Below, in pieces: positions 7,186 through 14,119 of a stretch of 31,674 nt of DNA (position 1 is the first letter of the stretch; every line of letters starts with the position of its first letter). The DNA lies in IMG/VR virus record IMGVR_UViG_3300042562_000683, positions 1 through 31,674 of that record; one strand, written 5' to 3'. Origin of the DNA: a virus. The notes under the pieces are model-generated. The model ran no database searches. It saw nothing but the letters and a program-made list of their open reading frames with translations, and had not been told where the DNA came from. A program made the position numbers and the translations under genes.

Positions 7186-8345
7186 GCTTCCTGTTCGAAC
7201 GGCGCTCTGCCCCGCTGGCTCTGCAGCCGGCCGGGTTCACTATCGGCAACAACTGGACCGGCGAAACTGTCACCGAAGACTCAGCCCTCGAGGTCGCCGC
7301 CGTTCTGGCGTGCGTGTCTCTCCTGGCTGACTCGGTGGCATCGCTGCCGCTGCGTGCCATCAAGCAGATCGGCGACCGTAACGAACCGCTGGCTGTGCCG
7401 GCATGGATTCAGACCCCGGCGCCGACGGTCACTTCTTACGAGCTGATCCACATGCTGGTCAGTTCGCTTGCCTTGCACGGCAACGCCTACGCGGTCCTCG
7501 ACTACGCCGGCGGTCTGCTCAAGTCGATCACCCCACTGCACCCCGCCCACGTTGTCGTCACTGTCGTCGACTCGAAGCGCACCTACAACGTCAACGGCGT
7601 CGACGTGCCAGCCGACGACATGATGCACCTGCGCTGGTTCACTTCCCCGCAGCAGGCCAAGGGCATCTCCCCGATTCACACGCAGCGCACCACGATCGGC
7701 CTGTCGCTGGCGATGGACCGCCACCTCGCCCAGTTCTACGGCGAAGGCGCAACGCCCTCCTCGGTCCTCGAGACCGATGCGGAGATGACTGTCGAAGCCG
7801 CCAAGGTTCTGCAGGCAACTTGGGAGTCTCAGCACCGTCGCCGCCGCCGCCCCGCCGTCTTGTCGGGTGGGCTCAAGTGGCGTGCCGTCTCGGCCTCTGC
7901 TGCGGACATGGAACTCAATGCGACGCGAGAAGCCCAGATTCAGGAGATTGCGCGCATCTTCCGAGTCCCCGCACATATGGTCGGCAGCTCAGGCCCATCG
8001 CAGACGTACCAGAACATCGAGCAGGCCGGCGTGCAGTTCGTGACTTACACGCTGCTGCCCTGGTTGCGTCGCATCGAAGACGCCATCAGTGCGCTCATGC
8101 CCTCGCCGCAGGTCGTGCGTTTCGACACCTCGGCGTTCCTGCGTGCGGACACCATCAATCGCTACCGCGCCCATCAGGTCGGCATCAGTTCCGGTTTCAT
8201 CACACCGAACGAAGCCCGCAACGTCGAAGGCCTCGAGCCTTATGTGGGCGGCGACGAGTTCTTCCTCGCATTGCCCGGTGCCCCCATGGCCGGCCCGGGC
8301 GTCGACTTGCCACCTGCTGGCATCGACGCCTCCCCGCCCCAGTAG
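7182..8345 (+). CDS. Portal protein (HK97 family)
   Basis: A 387-residue portal subunit that forms the dodecameric ring through which DNA is packaged. The N-terminal VLACVSLLADSVASLPLR, the ALHGNAYAVLDY segment, MMHLRWFTSPQQAKGISPIH, and the central REAQIQEIARIFRVPAHMVGSS followed by NIEQAGVQFVTYTLLPWLRRIE are standard HK97-type portal signatures, in the expected order. The length is normal for the family. The ATG at 7182 overlaps the stop of the small membrane protein; a GTG five codons upstream is a weaker alternative. It lies between terL and the prohead protease, the usual order. Confidence 0.95.
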   Translation: MSFLFERRSAPLALQPAGFTIGNNWTGETVTEDSALEVAAVLACVSLLADSVASLPLRAIKQIGDRNEPLAVPAWIQTPAPTVTSYELIHMLVSSLALHGNAYAVLDYAGGLLKSITPLHPAHVVVTVVDSKRTYNVNGVDVPADDMMHLRWFTSPQQAKGISPIHTQRTTIGLSLAMDRHLAQFYGEGATPSSVLETDAEMTVEAAKVLQATWESQHRRRRRPAVLSGGLKWRAVSASAADMELNATREAQIQEIARIFRVPAHMVGSSGPSQTYQNIEQAGVQFVTYTLLPWLRRIEDAISALMPSPQVVRFDTSAFLRADTINRYRAHQVGISSGFITPNEARNVEGLEPYVGGDEFFLALPGAPMAGPGVDLPPAGIDASPPQ

Positions 8346-8366
8346 TCAAAGTCTCAGGAGATCCGC

Positions 8367-9065
8367 ATGACCGAAGAAACAGTCTCAGAAGTGGAAGACG
8401 TTGCCGCCCCCGTGGCTGTTCGCTACACGGCCGTCGAGGTCGAAGCGCGCAAGGTGGCCGGCCGTGATGTGGAGTTCCGCACCGTCGAAGTCGGGAACCT
8501 CGAGCTGCGTGCCGTCGAAGGCGACGACGATGCGAGGCCGATGCGCTTCTCTGGTTATGCCGCTGTGTTCGATTCACCGTCGGAGCCGCTGCCGTTCATC
8601 GAGACGATCGCTCCTGGCGCGTTCACTCGGTCGCTGCAATCTGGTCGTGAGACGAGAATGTTTTTGAACCACAACACCGACCAGGTGTTGGCGTCCACGA
8701 AGTCGGGTTCGCTGATCGTCTCCGAGGATGAACGTGGCCTCGTGGTCGACGCTGAACTCCCCGACACTTCCTACGGTCGTGACTTGTCGGTGCTGATCCA
8801 GCGCGGCGATGTGCACTCGATGTCGTTCGGGTTCTCGGTTCCCAGTGGTGGCGAGTCCCGATCGGCCGACGGCCAGTCACGCCGCCTCAATGAGGTCATC
8901 TTGCACGAGGTCAGCGTTGTCACCGGCTTCCCGGCTTACGCCGCGACCGAAGGCGCACAGGTCCGCACCACAGAAGAACTCCCCGCCGAGCCAGCAGACG
9001 AGCCGACCCCCGGTCGCTCTGTCGCTCTTGCTCAGCGTTACCTCGCTCTCAACGCCAAGCGCTGA
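8367..9065 (+). CDS. Prohead protease (HK97 family, herpesvirus-assemblin-like serine protease)
   Basis: A 232-residue maturation protease. After ~50 divergent residues, the core FSGYAAVFDSPSEPLPFIET...APGAFTRSL is typical of the family. Catalytic candidates are H102 in MFLNHN and a serine in VHSMSFGF (S153, with S151 nearby); the later HEVSVVTGFPAY motif supplies the last conserved strand. The C-terminal ~40 residues are acidic and Pro-rich, a likely self-cleaved scaffold-like tail. A CAGGAG ribosome-binding site lies at 8355-8360. It would cleave the N-terminal delta domain of the major capsid protein encoded next. Confidence 0.92.
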   Translation: MTEETVSEVEDVAAPVAVRYTAVEVEARKVAGRDVEFRTVEVGNLELRAVEGDDDARPMRFSGYAAVFDSPSEPLPFIETIAPGAFTRSLQSGRETRMFLNHNTDQVLASTKSGSLIVSEDERGLVVDAELPDTSYGRDLSVLIQRGDVHSMSFGFSVPSGGESRSADGQSRRLNEVILHEVSVVTGFPAYAATEGAQVRTTEELPAEPADEPTPGRSVALAQRYLALNAKR

Positions 9066-9170
9066 GTCGAACCGCAGCCCGGAGCCTCGCCCGGAGCGTC
9101 ACCGACGCCACCACCGACGGCCACCACCTGCATCACAGATACACCACCCCCAACCTTTAGGAGCATTGCT

Positions 9171-10370
9171 ATGAGTGACGAACTCATCAACAATCTCTCG
9201 GAGCAGCGCGCGATCGCGTGGGAAGCCGCAAAGGGCCTCCTCGATCACGCCGCAACCGAGAGCCGTGACCTGTCCGGCGAAGAAGCCGAACAGTTCGACC
9301 GCATCAACGCCGACCTCGACGCGCTCGATAGCCGTCGTGCGAAGGTCATCGAATCCATCCAGCGTGACCGCGACATCGCGGAAAGCCGCAACCGTCTCGG
9401 GCTTCCGCTCGATCTCGGTGGCGAACGTGCCGCAGTCGTTCCCTCTGACGAAGACACCGTGCGTGCCCTCATCAACGGCGAGCGTCGCTCGGCAATGTTC
9501 GAGAAGCGCGCAGTCATCAAGTCGGGATCGGGTGGCGCAGTTGCCACCGGCGTCTACGACCAGATCGTGTCGCACCTCGTCCAGACCAACGTCGTCCGCA
9601 ACGTCGCAACTGTCCTGACCACGGCCAACGGCGAGACGCTCAACGTCCCGACCTCGACCGCCAACTCGACGGCATCCATTGTCGGCGAAGGTTCACAGGC
9701 TTCCGCTTCGGACCCGACGCTCGCAACACGCGCGCTCAACGCCTACAAGTACGTCGTCCTCGTGCAGCTCAGCAACGAACTTGCTGCTGACGCCTCGGTC
9801 GACGTCGCTGGATTCCTTTCCGCTCAGGCCGGTCGTGCGATCGGTGTCGCCACTCGTGGACACATGACCACGGGCGACGGATCAGGCAAGCCCACAGGCA
9901 TCGTCGTCAGCTCCACCGCTGGCGTCACTGGTGCCGCAGCAGTAGCCGGCGTCTTCACCGCCGACAACCTCATCGACCTTCGTTTCTCGGTCAACTCCGA
10001 ATACACGGCGCAGCCTGGTACCGGATGGATGATGTCGTCGACGGCAATGGCCGCGGCCCGCAAGTTGAAGGACACGACGAATCAGTACCTCTTCGCTCCT
10101 GGCCTCAACGGCGACCCGGACAGCCTCCTCGGCTACCCGGTCCTCCTCAACGACGCGATGGCATCCCCGGCTGCCACCGCCAAGTCGGTCCTGTTCGGCC
10201 ACTTCCCGTCCTACTTCATTCGTGAAGTCAACGGCGTCGAAGTTGCTGTCTCCGATGACTTCGCCTTCGACTACTCAGTGCGCACGTTCCGTGTCTCGCT
10301 GCGTACCGATGGTCTCCTCATCGACCAGACCGGAGCTGTGAAGCACTTCGTCGGCGGCGCTGCCAGCTGA
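9171..10370 (+). CDS. Major capsid protein (HK97 fold)
   Basis: A 399-residue capsid subunit. The first ~100 residues are charged and helical (EQRAIAWEAAKGLLDHAATE...), matching the delta/scaffolding domain removed by the prohead protease; the rest begins with KSGSGGAVATGVYDQIVSHL and contains the E-loop-like SIVGEGSQASASDPTLATRA, the spine and the A-domain motifs (HMTTGDGSGKPTGIV, and LLGYPVLLNDAM near the C-terminus) found in HK97-type coat proteins. A TAGGAG site at 9161-9166 precedes the ATG. The ~105 bp before it are noncoding. A very strong hairpin follows the gene. Confidence 0.95.
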   Translation: MSDELINNLSEQRAIAWEAAKGLLDHAATESRDLSGEEAEQFDRINADLDALDSRRAKVIESIQRDRDIAESRNRLGLPLDLGGERAAVVPSDEDTVRALINGERRSAMFEKRAVIKSGSGGAVATGVYDQIVSHLVQTNVVRNVATVLTTANGETLNVPTSTANSTASIVGEGSQASASDPTLATRALNAYKYVVLVQLSNELAADASVDVAGFLSAQAGRAIGVATRGHMTTGDGSGKPTGIVVSSTAGVTGAAAVAGVFTADNLIDLRFSVNSEYTAQPGTGWMMSSTAMAAARKLKDTTNQYLFAPGLNGDPDSLLGYPVLLNDAMASPAATAKSVLFGHFPSYFIREVNGVEVAVSDDFAFDYSVRTFRVSLRTDGLLIDQTGAVKHFVGGAAS

Positions 10371-10383
10371 TCGAAGTAACCCC

Positions 10384-10425
10384 GCTGCCCACCAGATCGT
10401 TCCCCCCGACGATCTGGTGGGCAGC
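10384..10425. terminator. Perfect 17-bp stem-loop after the major capsid gene
   Basis: GCTGCCCACCAGATCGT (10384-10400) pairs perfectly with its complement at 10409-10425 across an eight-base C-rich loop. No T-run follows (ACCCCCAAACC), so it may act as an mRNA 3'-end stabiliser or attenuator rather than a classic intrinsic terminator. Its position suggests that it raises capsid mRNA abundance over that of the downstream connector genes. Confidence 0.75.
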
Positions 10426-10453
10426 ACCCCCAAACCTCTCTAGGAGTTCCCCC

Positions 10454-10678
10454 ATGCAGGTCCGTCAACTCATCGCCCTCTCCGGCACCATCGACGGCAT
10501 CGGCTGGCCCGGCATCGGTCAGACCATCGACCTCGCCCCGCATGTCTGCGAATCGCTGATCGCCAACGGCTTCTGCGAAGCGGTCGCCCCCCCTTCCAAG
10601 CGCGAGATCGCCGCCGCTGACCCGACGGTCGAGACCGCCGCCATCAAGCCGGCCGCCCGCCGCACACCGAAAGCCTGA
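10454..10678 (+). CDS. Small head-region accessory protein
   Basis: A 74-residue protein just after the capsid hairpin, preceded by TAGGAG at 10441-10446. The pattern GIGQTIDLAPHVCESLIANGFCEAV (small barrel, then a helix ending in L-I-x-x-G) occurs in many short actinophage proteins between capsid and connector genes. The C-terminal third is a basic, Ala-rich tail. A similar pattern, AGESLDVDEVTAAALIRQGW, is found in the gene at 11719, so the two may share a fold. Function is not established. Confidence 0.7.
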   Translation: MQVRQLIALSGTIDGIGWPGIGQTIDLAPHVCESLIANGFCEAVAPPSKREIAAADPTVETAAIKPAARRTPKA

Positions 10679-10681
10679 GCC

Positions 10682-11263
10682 GTGGCTTACCTGACTGCGG
10701 CACAGGTACGCAGTCGCGTGCCGGCCCTCGCCAATACCACCACCTACTCGACCACCGAACTTGACAGCCTTGTCGCCGAGTTCACCGAGATCGCCGAGCG
10801 TTACCTAGGCGTGGCCTTCGAGCCTCGCACGGTCACCGCCGAACAGGTCGTCCGACCGAACCGCCTGGTGAAGCTGGCGAACCCTCAAGTTCGCACCGTC
10901 ACCGCTGTCACCATTGACGGCGTCGCCCTCACGGCCGGCGAGCTGGCCGACCTGACTGTCGACCAGGTGGCCGGCACGGTCATCGACGGACTGTGGGTCG
11001 GTTCACCTTTCGCCACGTTCACCTACTCCCACGGGCACGACGAGCCCACGCCGACCCTGCTGCGTGCGACTTCGGAGTATGTCCGGTCTGTTGCGTTCGC
11101 TGACCGTTCTGGTCAGTCCCGCGATGTGATCGCCCAGTCGATGGACGGCAGCTTCACCAGGTACTCGACGCCCGACTGGAATCGTGGCCGGCCCACCGGC
11201 TTCCTCGAGGTCGACCGTCTCCTCAACTCGCTCACCATCTTCTCCACTCCCGGTGTCGCGTAG
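10682..11263 (+). CDS. Head-tail connector protein (HK97 gp6-like)
   Basis: A 193-residue protein in the position of the first head-tail adaptor. The N-terminal MAYLTAAQVRSRVPALANTT...LDSLVAEFTEIAERYLGVAF is an all-helical start that matches gp6/DnaT-like connectors, where it packs on the portal. A beta-rich middle follows (VRTVTAVTIDGVALTAGE), then an helical C-terminal part with the conserved PTLLRATSEYVRSVA. The GTG start at 10682 lies three bases after the preceding stop. Assignment rests on gene order and overall pattern more than on a single motif. Confidence 0.75.
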   Translation: MAYLTAAQVRSRVPALANTTTYSTTELDSLVAEFTEIAERYLGVAFEPRTVTAEQVVRPNRLVKLANPQVRTVTAVTIDGVALTAGELADLTVDQVAGTVIDGLWVGSPFATFTYSHGHDEPTPTLLRATSEYVRSVAFADRSGQSRDVIAQSMDGSFTRYSTPDWNRGRPTGFLEVDRLLNSLTIFSTPGVA

Positions 11264-11265
11264 TC

Positions 11266-11709
11266 ATGGCGACCACCAGCATCCGTTGGGACGCGTGCAC
11301 CCGCATCGTGTCTCTGCTCCGCGCCGATAACTCGTTGGCCGGTGTGACTGTCGAGCCGGGCTGGCCCGGCGACCGTGTCCCCGCTGCGCAGCTCATCTGG
11401 GTCGACGAACTCGACGGCACCTGTGAGATCCCTGTGATGACAGCGGGGCGCAAGCAACGCAACGACGACTTCGACATTCCGCTGCAAATGCGGGTCATGG
11501 GTCTCGGAACTCTCGACGACACGATGGGCAAGCTGTCGGTGCTGATCGCCGCTGTCGAGAACGTGCTGGCCGATGACACCTCCCTCGACGACCTCGACGG
11601 TGTCTTGTCCGCTGAGATCACACGCGAACGCATGACGTCCGCAATGTTCCCCGAAGGCCCTGTCGGCTTCGCTGAAGTCGTCGTATCCGTCTCGACCCGT
11701 CTGCTCTAG
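11266..11709 (+). CDS. Tail-terminator or neck protein
   Basis: A 147-residue protein two bases downstream of the connector gene. It has an N-terminal helix (RWDACTRIVSLLRADNSLAGV), a strand-rich middle including AQLIWVDELDGTCEIPVM and DDFDIPLQMRVMGLG, then a helix (GKLSVLIAAVENVLADD) and final strands. This alternation resembles the Gp17/lambda gpU-like tail terminator fold, which caps the tail tube and joins it to the head. The order connector, terminator, small protein, tail tube supports that role. No catalytic motif is expected or seen. Confidence 0.65.
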   Translation: MATTSIRWDACTRIVSLLRADNSLAGVTVEPGWPGDRVPAAQLIWVDELDGTCEIPVMTAGRKQRNDDFDIPLQMRVMGLGTLDDTMGKLSVLIAAVENVLADDTSLDDLDGVLSAEITRERMTSAMFPEGPVGFAEVVVSVSTRLL

Positions 11710-11718
11710 GAGCCACAA

Positions 11719-11910
11719 GTGAAGGTCACCAATTCCACCGGCATCGATCTCGATGTCGCCGCGCTGCAGGTAACGGTCAAGGCGGGCGAATCGCTCGACG
11801 TTGACGAGGTCACCGCCGCGGCACTCATTCGCCAGGGCTGGAAAGCCTCAAGCGTCAAGCGCATCACCCAACCCGAACAGGCCACCGAGGCCGAAACGAA
11901 GAAGGACTAA
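11719..11910 (+). CDS. Small tail-region accessory protein
   Basis: A 63-residue protein with a TAGGAG ribosome-binding site at 11707-11712 and a GTG start. The core VTVKAGESLDVDEVTAAALIRQGWKAS resembles the 74-residue protein at 10454, and the last 15 residues are charged. It directly precedes the tail tube gene by two bases. It could be a head-tail joining or tube accessory protein; no function is established. Confidence 0.65.
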   Translation: MKVTNSTGIDLDVAALQVTVKAGESLDVDEVTAAALIRQGWKASSVKRITQPEQATEAETKKD

Positions 11911-11912
11911 CT

Positions 11913-13061
11913 ATGTCTCGCACAGGCCTCGCCGCTCAGATCGGCTACGCAACAGAAGTCACCGTCGGCACCCCCGTCGCATCGACGGCGTTTGTTCCCC
12001 TGCTGAGCGAGTCGCTCATGCAGGACCGCACCCGCCTCGAGTCGGGTGGCATCATCGCCGGCCGTCGGGTGCTCACATCTGACCAGTGGAGCGGTGGCGA
12101 TGTCACCGTTTCGGGTTCAGTGCAGCACGAGCTGTACAACCGCGGCCTCGGCAAGATCTTCACCGCGATGTTCGGAACCGTGGCCACGACTGGCGCCGGG
12201 CCGTACACGCACACGTACACCCCTGGTGATCTCACGGGCGACGCGCTGACCGTGCAGGTCGGACGGCCGGCCACCAACGGCACCGTCTACCCGTTCACCT
12301 ATGCGGGCATGAAAGTCACCTCCTGGGAGATCGCCTGCGCTGCGGGCGAGATCGCCACGCTCGGCATGGATCTCGTCGGGCAACGCGAGTTCGCCTACCG
12401 GGTCGTCACCGACGGTGTCACCACCTCGGGCTCCGCTGCGATCACCAGCGTCACCGCTGCGTTCTCGACTGACGACATCGGCAAGCCCATCTCGGGCACC
12501 GGTATCCCTACCGGCGCGACAATCATCGCTGTCGGTTCGGCGACCGCTGCCACCTTGTCGGCCAACGCCACCGCCACCGGCACCGGCGTCTCGATCACTC
12601 TCGGCGTGGCACTCGCATCGGCGACCTACCCGGCGTCCATCAAGCCGCTGCGATTCAACCAGGCGTCGGTCACCCTCGCCGGCGCAGCGGTGAACGTGAA
12701 GTCGCTGACCCTTTCGGGCAACAACACCCTCGACGACAGCCGCCGGTTCCTCGGCACCCAGTACATCGCCGAGCCGCTCGAGACCGGATTGCGCGAGTAC
12801 ACAGGTTCGCTGGAGATCGAGTTCACCGATCTCAGCCAGTACACCCGTTTCGTGGCCGGAACCGAAGCCGCCCTTGTCGCATCGTTCGTGTCGGGCACCG
12901 ACACGGTCACGATCACCACAAACGTGCGTGTCGATGGTTCGACCCCCAACGTGGGCGGCCGTGAGATCCTCACGCAGACACTGCCCATCAAGTGCGTCGC
13001 CTCGTCGACCGATGCGTCGGCGATCACCGTCGCCCTGGTCAACTCTGACGCCACCCCGTAA
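11913..13061 (+). CDS. Major tail (tube) protein with inserted module
   Basis: A 382-residue tail tube subunit. The N-terminal GLAAQIGYATEVTVGTPVASTAFVPLLSESL and the following SGGIIAGRRVLTSDQWSGGDV are typical of phage tail tube proteins of actinophages, as is HELYNRGLGKIFTAMFG. Around residues 165-230 there is an extra Gly/Ala/Thr-rich segment (TSGSAAITSVTAAFSTDDIG, ISGTGIPTGATII) that looks like an inserted surface beta module seen in many phage structural proteins, probably displayed outside the tube. The rest returns to tube-like strands. It is followed by the tail completion gene and the chaperone. Confidence 0.85.
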   Translation: MSRTGLAAQIGYATEVTVGTPVASTAFVPLLSESLMQDRTRLESGGIIAGRRVLTSDQWSGGDVTVSGSVQHELYNRGLGKIFTAMFGTVATTGAGPYTHTYTPGDLTGDALTVQVGRPATNGTVYPFTYAGMKVTSWEIACAAGEIATLGMDLVGQREFAYRVVTDGVTTSGSAAITSVTAAFSTDDIGKPISGTGIPTGATIIAVGSATAATLSANATATGTGVSITLGVALASATYPASIKPLRFNQASVTLAGAAVNVKSLTLSGNNTLDDSRRFLGTQYIAEPLETGLREYTGSLEIEFTDLSQYTRFVAGTEAALVASFVSGTDTVTITTNVRVDGSTPNVGGREILTQTLPIKCVASSTDASAITVALVNSDATP

Positions 13062-13063
13062 TC

Positions 13064-13570
13064 GTGGCCGCTGCACCTAGCAACAAGGTAATCACCGTCG
13101 AAGGCCTCCGAGAGTTCCGCAAGGCACTCAAGGAGGCCGGCGACCAGTTCCCAAAAGAACTCAAAGCCGCGCATCTTGATGTCGCCGACATCGCTGCAAG
13201 GGTCTCGCAGTCCGAGGCCCGACGCATGGGTGGCGTGCAAGCCAAAGCGGCCGGCGCTCTTCGGGGCAACGGCACCGCCACACAAGCCCGCCTCCAGGTG
13301 AAGCCGTCGAAGTCGAAACGCAACGCGACCGCCATGGCCAACGTGGCGTTCTGGGGTGCGACGAAACGAACCGGCTGGTACGCCAAAGGCCGCTACGCCG
13401 ACAGCCCCAAGCCCCAGCACAAACCGTGGGTCGGAAATACCTGGGATGTCATGGACCCGACCGAAGGCCCCTACGCAATCAACAAAGCACTCCACGCCCA
13501 TCAGGGCGACATCTACGACGCTTTCGACGCAGCCCTCGACCGGCTCGTCAGCCGAGCGTTCGGCAACTAG
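13064..13570 (+). CDS. HK97 gp10-like tail completion/neck protein
   Basis: A 168-residue protein starting at a GTG two bases after the tail tube stop. The opening EGLREFRKALKEAGDQFPKE, the basic KAAGALRG...RLQVKPSKSKRN middle and the VAFWGATKRTGWYAKGRYA...KPWVGNTWD segment are the usual signatures of the HK97 gp10-like family, which includes tail completion and minor capsid proteins. Length is normal. In many siphoviruses this gene precedes the tail tube; here it follows it, just upstream of the assembly chaperones. Confidence 0.78.
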   Translation: MAAAPSNKVITVEGLREFRKALKEAGDQFPKELKAAHLDVADIAARVSQSEARRMGGVQAKAAGALRGNGTATQARLQVKPSKSKRNATAMANVAFWGATKRTGWYAKGRYADSPKPQHKPWVGNTWDVMDPTEGPYAINKALHAHQGDIYDAFDAALDRLVSRAFGN

Positions 13571-13603
13571 CTCACAATCGCCACAGACCCGCAGGAGGGC
13601 ACA

Positions 13604-13969
13604 ATGGCAACAGCACCACGACCCGGCGCCGCAAAGCGTCAGGCGGCAAAACAGCAGGCACAGAACGTCTTGCGCATGACCTTCGAAGGTCGCACCCTTT
13701 CGTTCTGTCCCGACAACATCCCATTCAGCGAACAGGTCGTCGTCCGCAAGGCGTGCGGCGGTTTGCCGTTCGCTGCGTTCTGGGGTGGTGGCCCGACGAT
13801 CGGCGAGGATTCCTTGCAGCTTGTGTGGTGGCTGGCCCGGCGTGCGTCTGGCGAAAGCAACTTGCAGCTCGCCACCGTGCTCGAGGAATGGCCGAACCCT
13901 CTGCGCCCCGAAGACTTCAACATCGAGTTCGACGAAGCAAGCGAAGCCGACGTTGACCCGGAATCATAA
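13604..13969 (+). CDS. Tail assembly chaperone, short (unshifted) form
   Basis: A 121-residue protein between tail tube and tape measure genes, the fixed position of the G protein of lambda-like tails. It has a basic N-terminus, a beta-rich core (RMTFEGRTLSFCPDNIPFSE), helical FGLVWWLARR-type middle (LQLVWWLARRASGESN) and an acidic tail (EFDEASEADVDPES). The stop TAA at 13967 lies six bases downstream of a slippery heptamer, and the -1 frame stays open past it. The GCAGGAGG site at 13591-13598 precedes the ATG. It should bind tape measure protein during tail assembly. Confidence 0.85.
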   Translation: MATAPRPGAAKRQAAKQQAQNVLRMTFEGRTLSFCPDNIPFSEQVVVRKACGGLPFAAFWGGGPTIGEDSLQLVWWLARRASGESNLQLATVLEEWPNPLRPEDFNIEFDEASEADVDPES

Positions 13970-14106
13970 GGGCCAGGCTTTCTGAAGCTTGGCCCGCTCT
14001 TTCGCGTATCTACGGCATCCGGCCATGGGAACTTCCCCGACTGTCGATGGCCGAACTCAACGCGTACCTCGAAGACCTCGATGCCCTGGCACGACGAACC
14101 CCCTGA
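13604..14106 (+). CDS. Tail assembly chaperone, -1 frameshifted long form (G-T type)
   Basis: A predicted 167-residue fusion made by a -1 ribosomal frameshift near 13957-13963. The -1 frame has a stop at 13954-13956, so the slip must happen between there and 13967; the slippery heptamer lies exactly in that window. The extension ends with SRIYGIRPWELPRLSMAELNAY..., where YGIRPWE is a motif of the T-part of tail assembly chaperones. It has no start codon of its own near its beginning; the first ATG in frame, near 14047, lies after the motif. This gene pair with programmed -1 frameshifting is conserved in most long-tailed phages. Confidence 0.85.
13957..13995 (+). promoter_or_regulatory. Programmed -1 frameshift signal
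   Basis: The heptamer C-CCG-GAA (13957-13963) is read in the zero frame as CCG GAA. A six-base spacer containing the zero-frame stop follows, then an 11-bp stem (GGGCCAGGCTT at 13970-13980 with AAGCTTGGCCC at 13985-13995, one G-T pair, four-base loop). Slippery site, short spacer and stimulating hairpin is the classical arrangement. The heptamer is not the canonical XXXYYYZ, as the A-site codon GAA would re-pair imperfectly. Confidence 0.75.
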
Positions 14107-14119
14107 TTAGGAGACCGCA

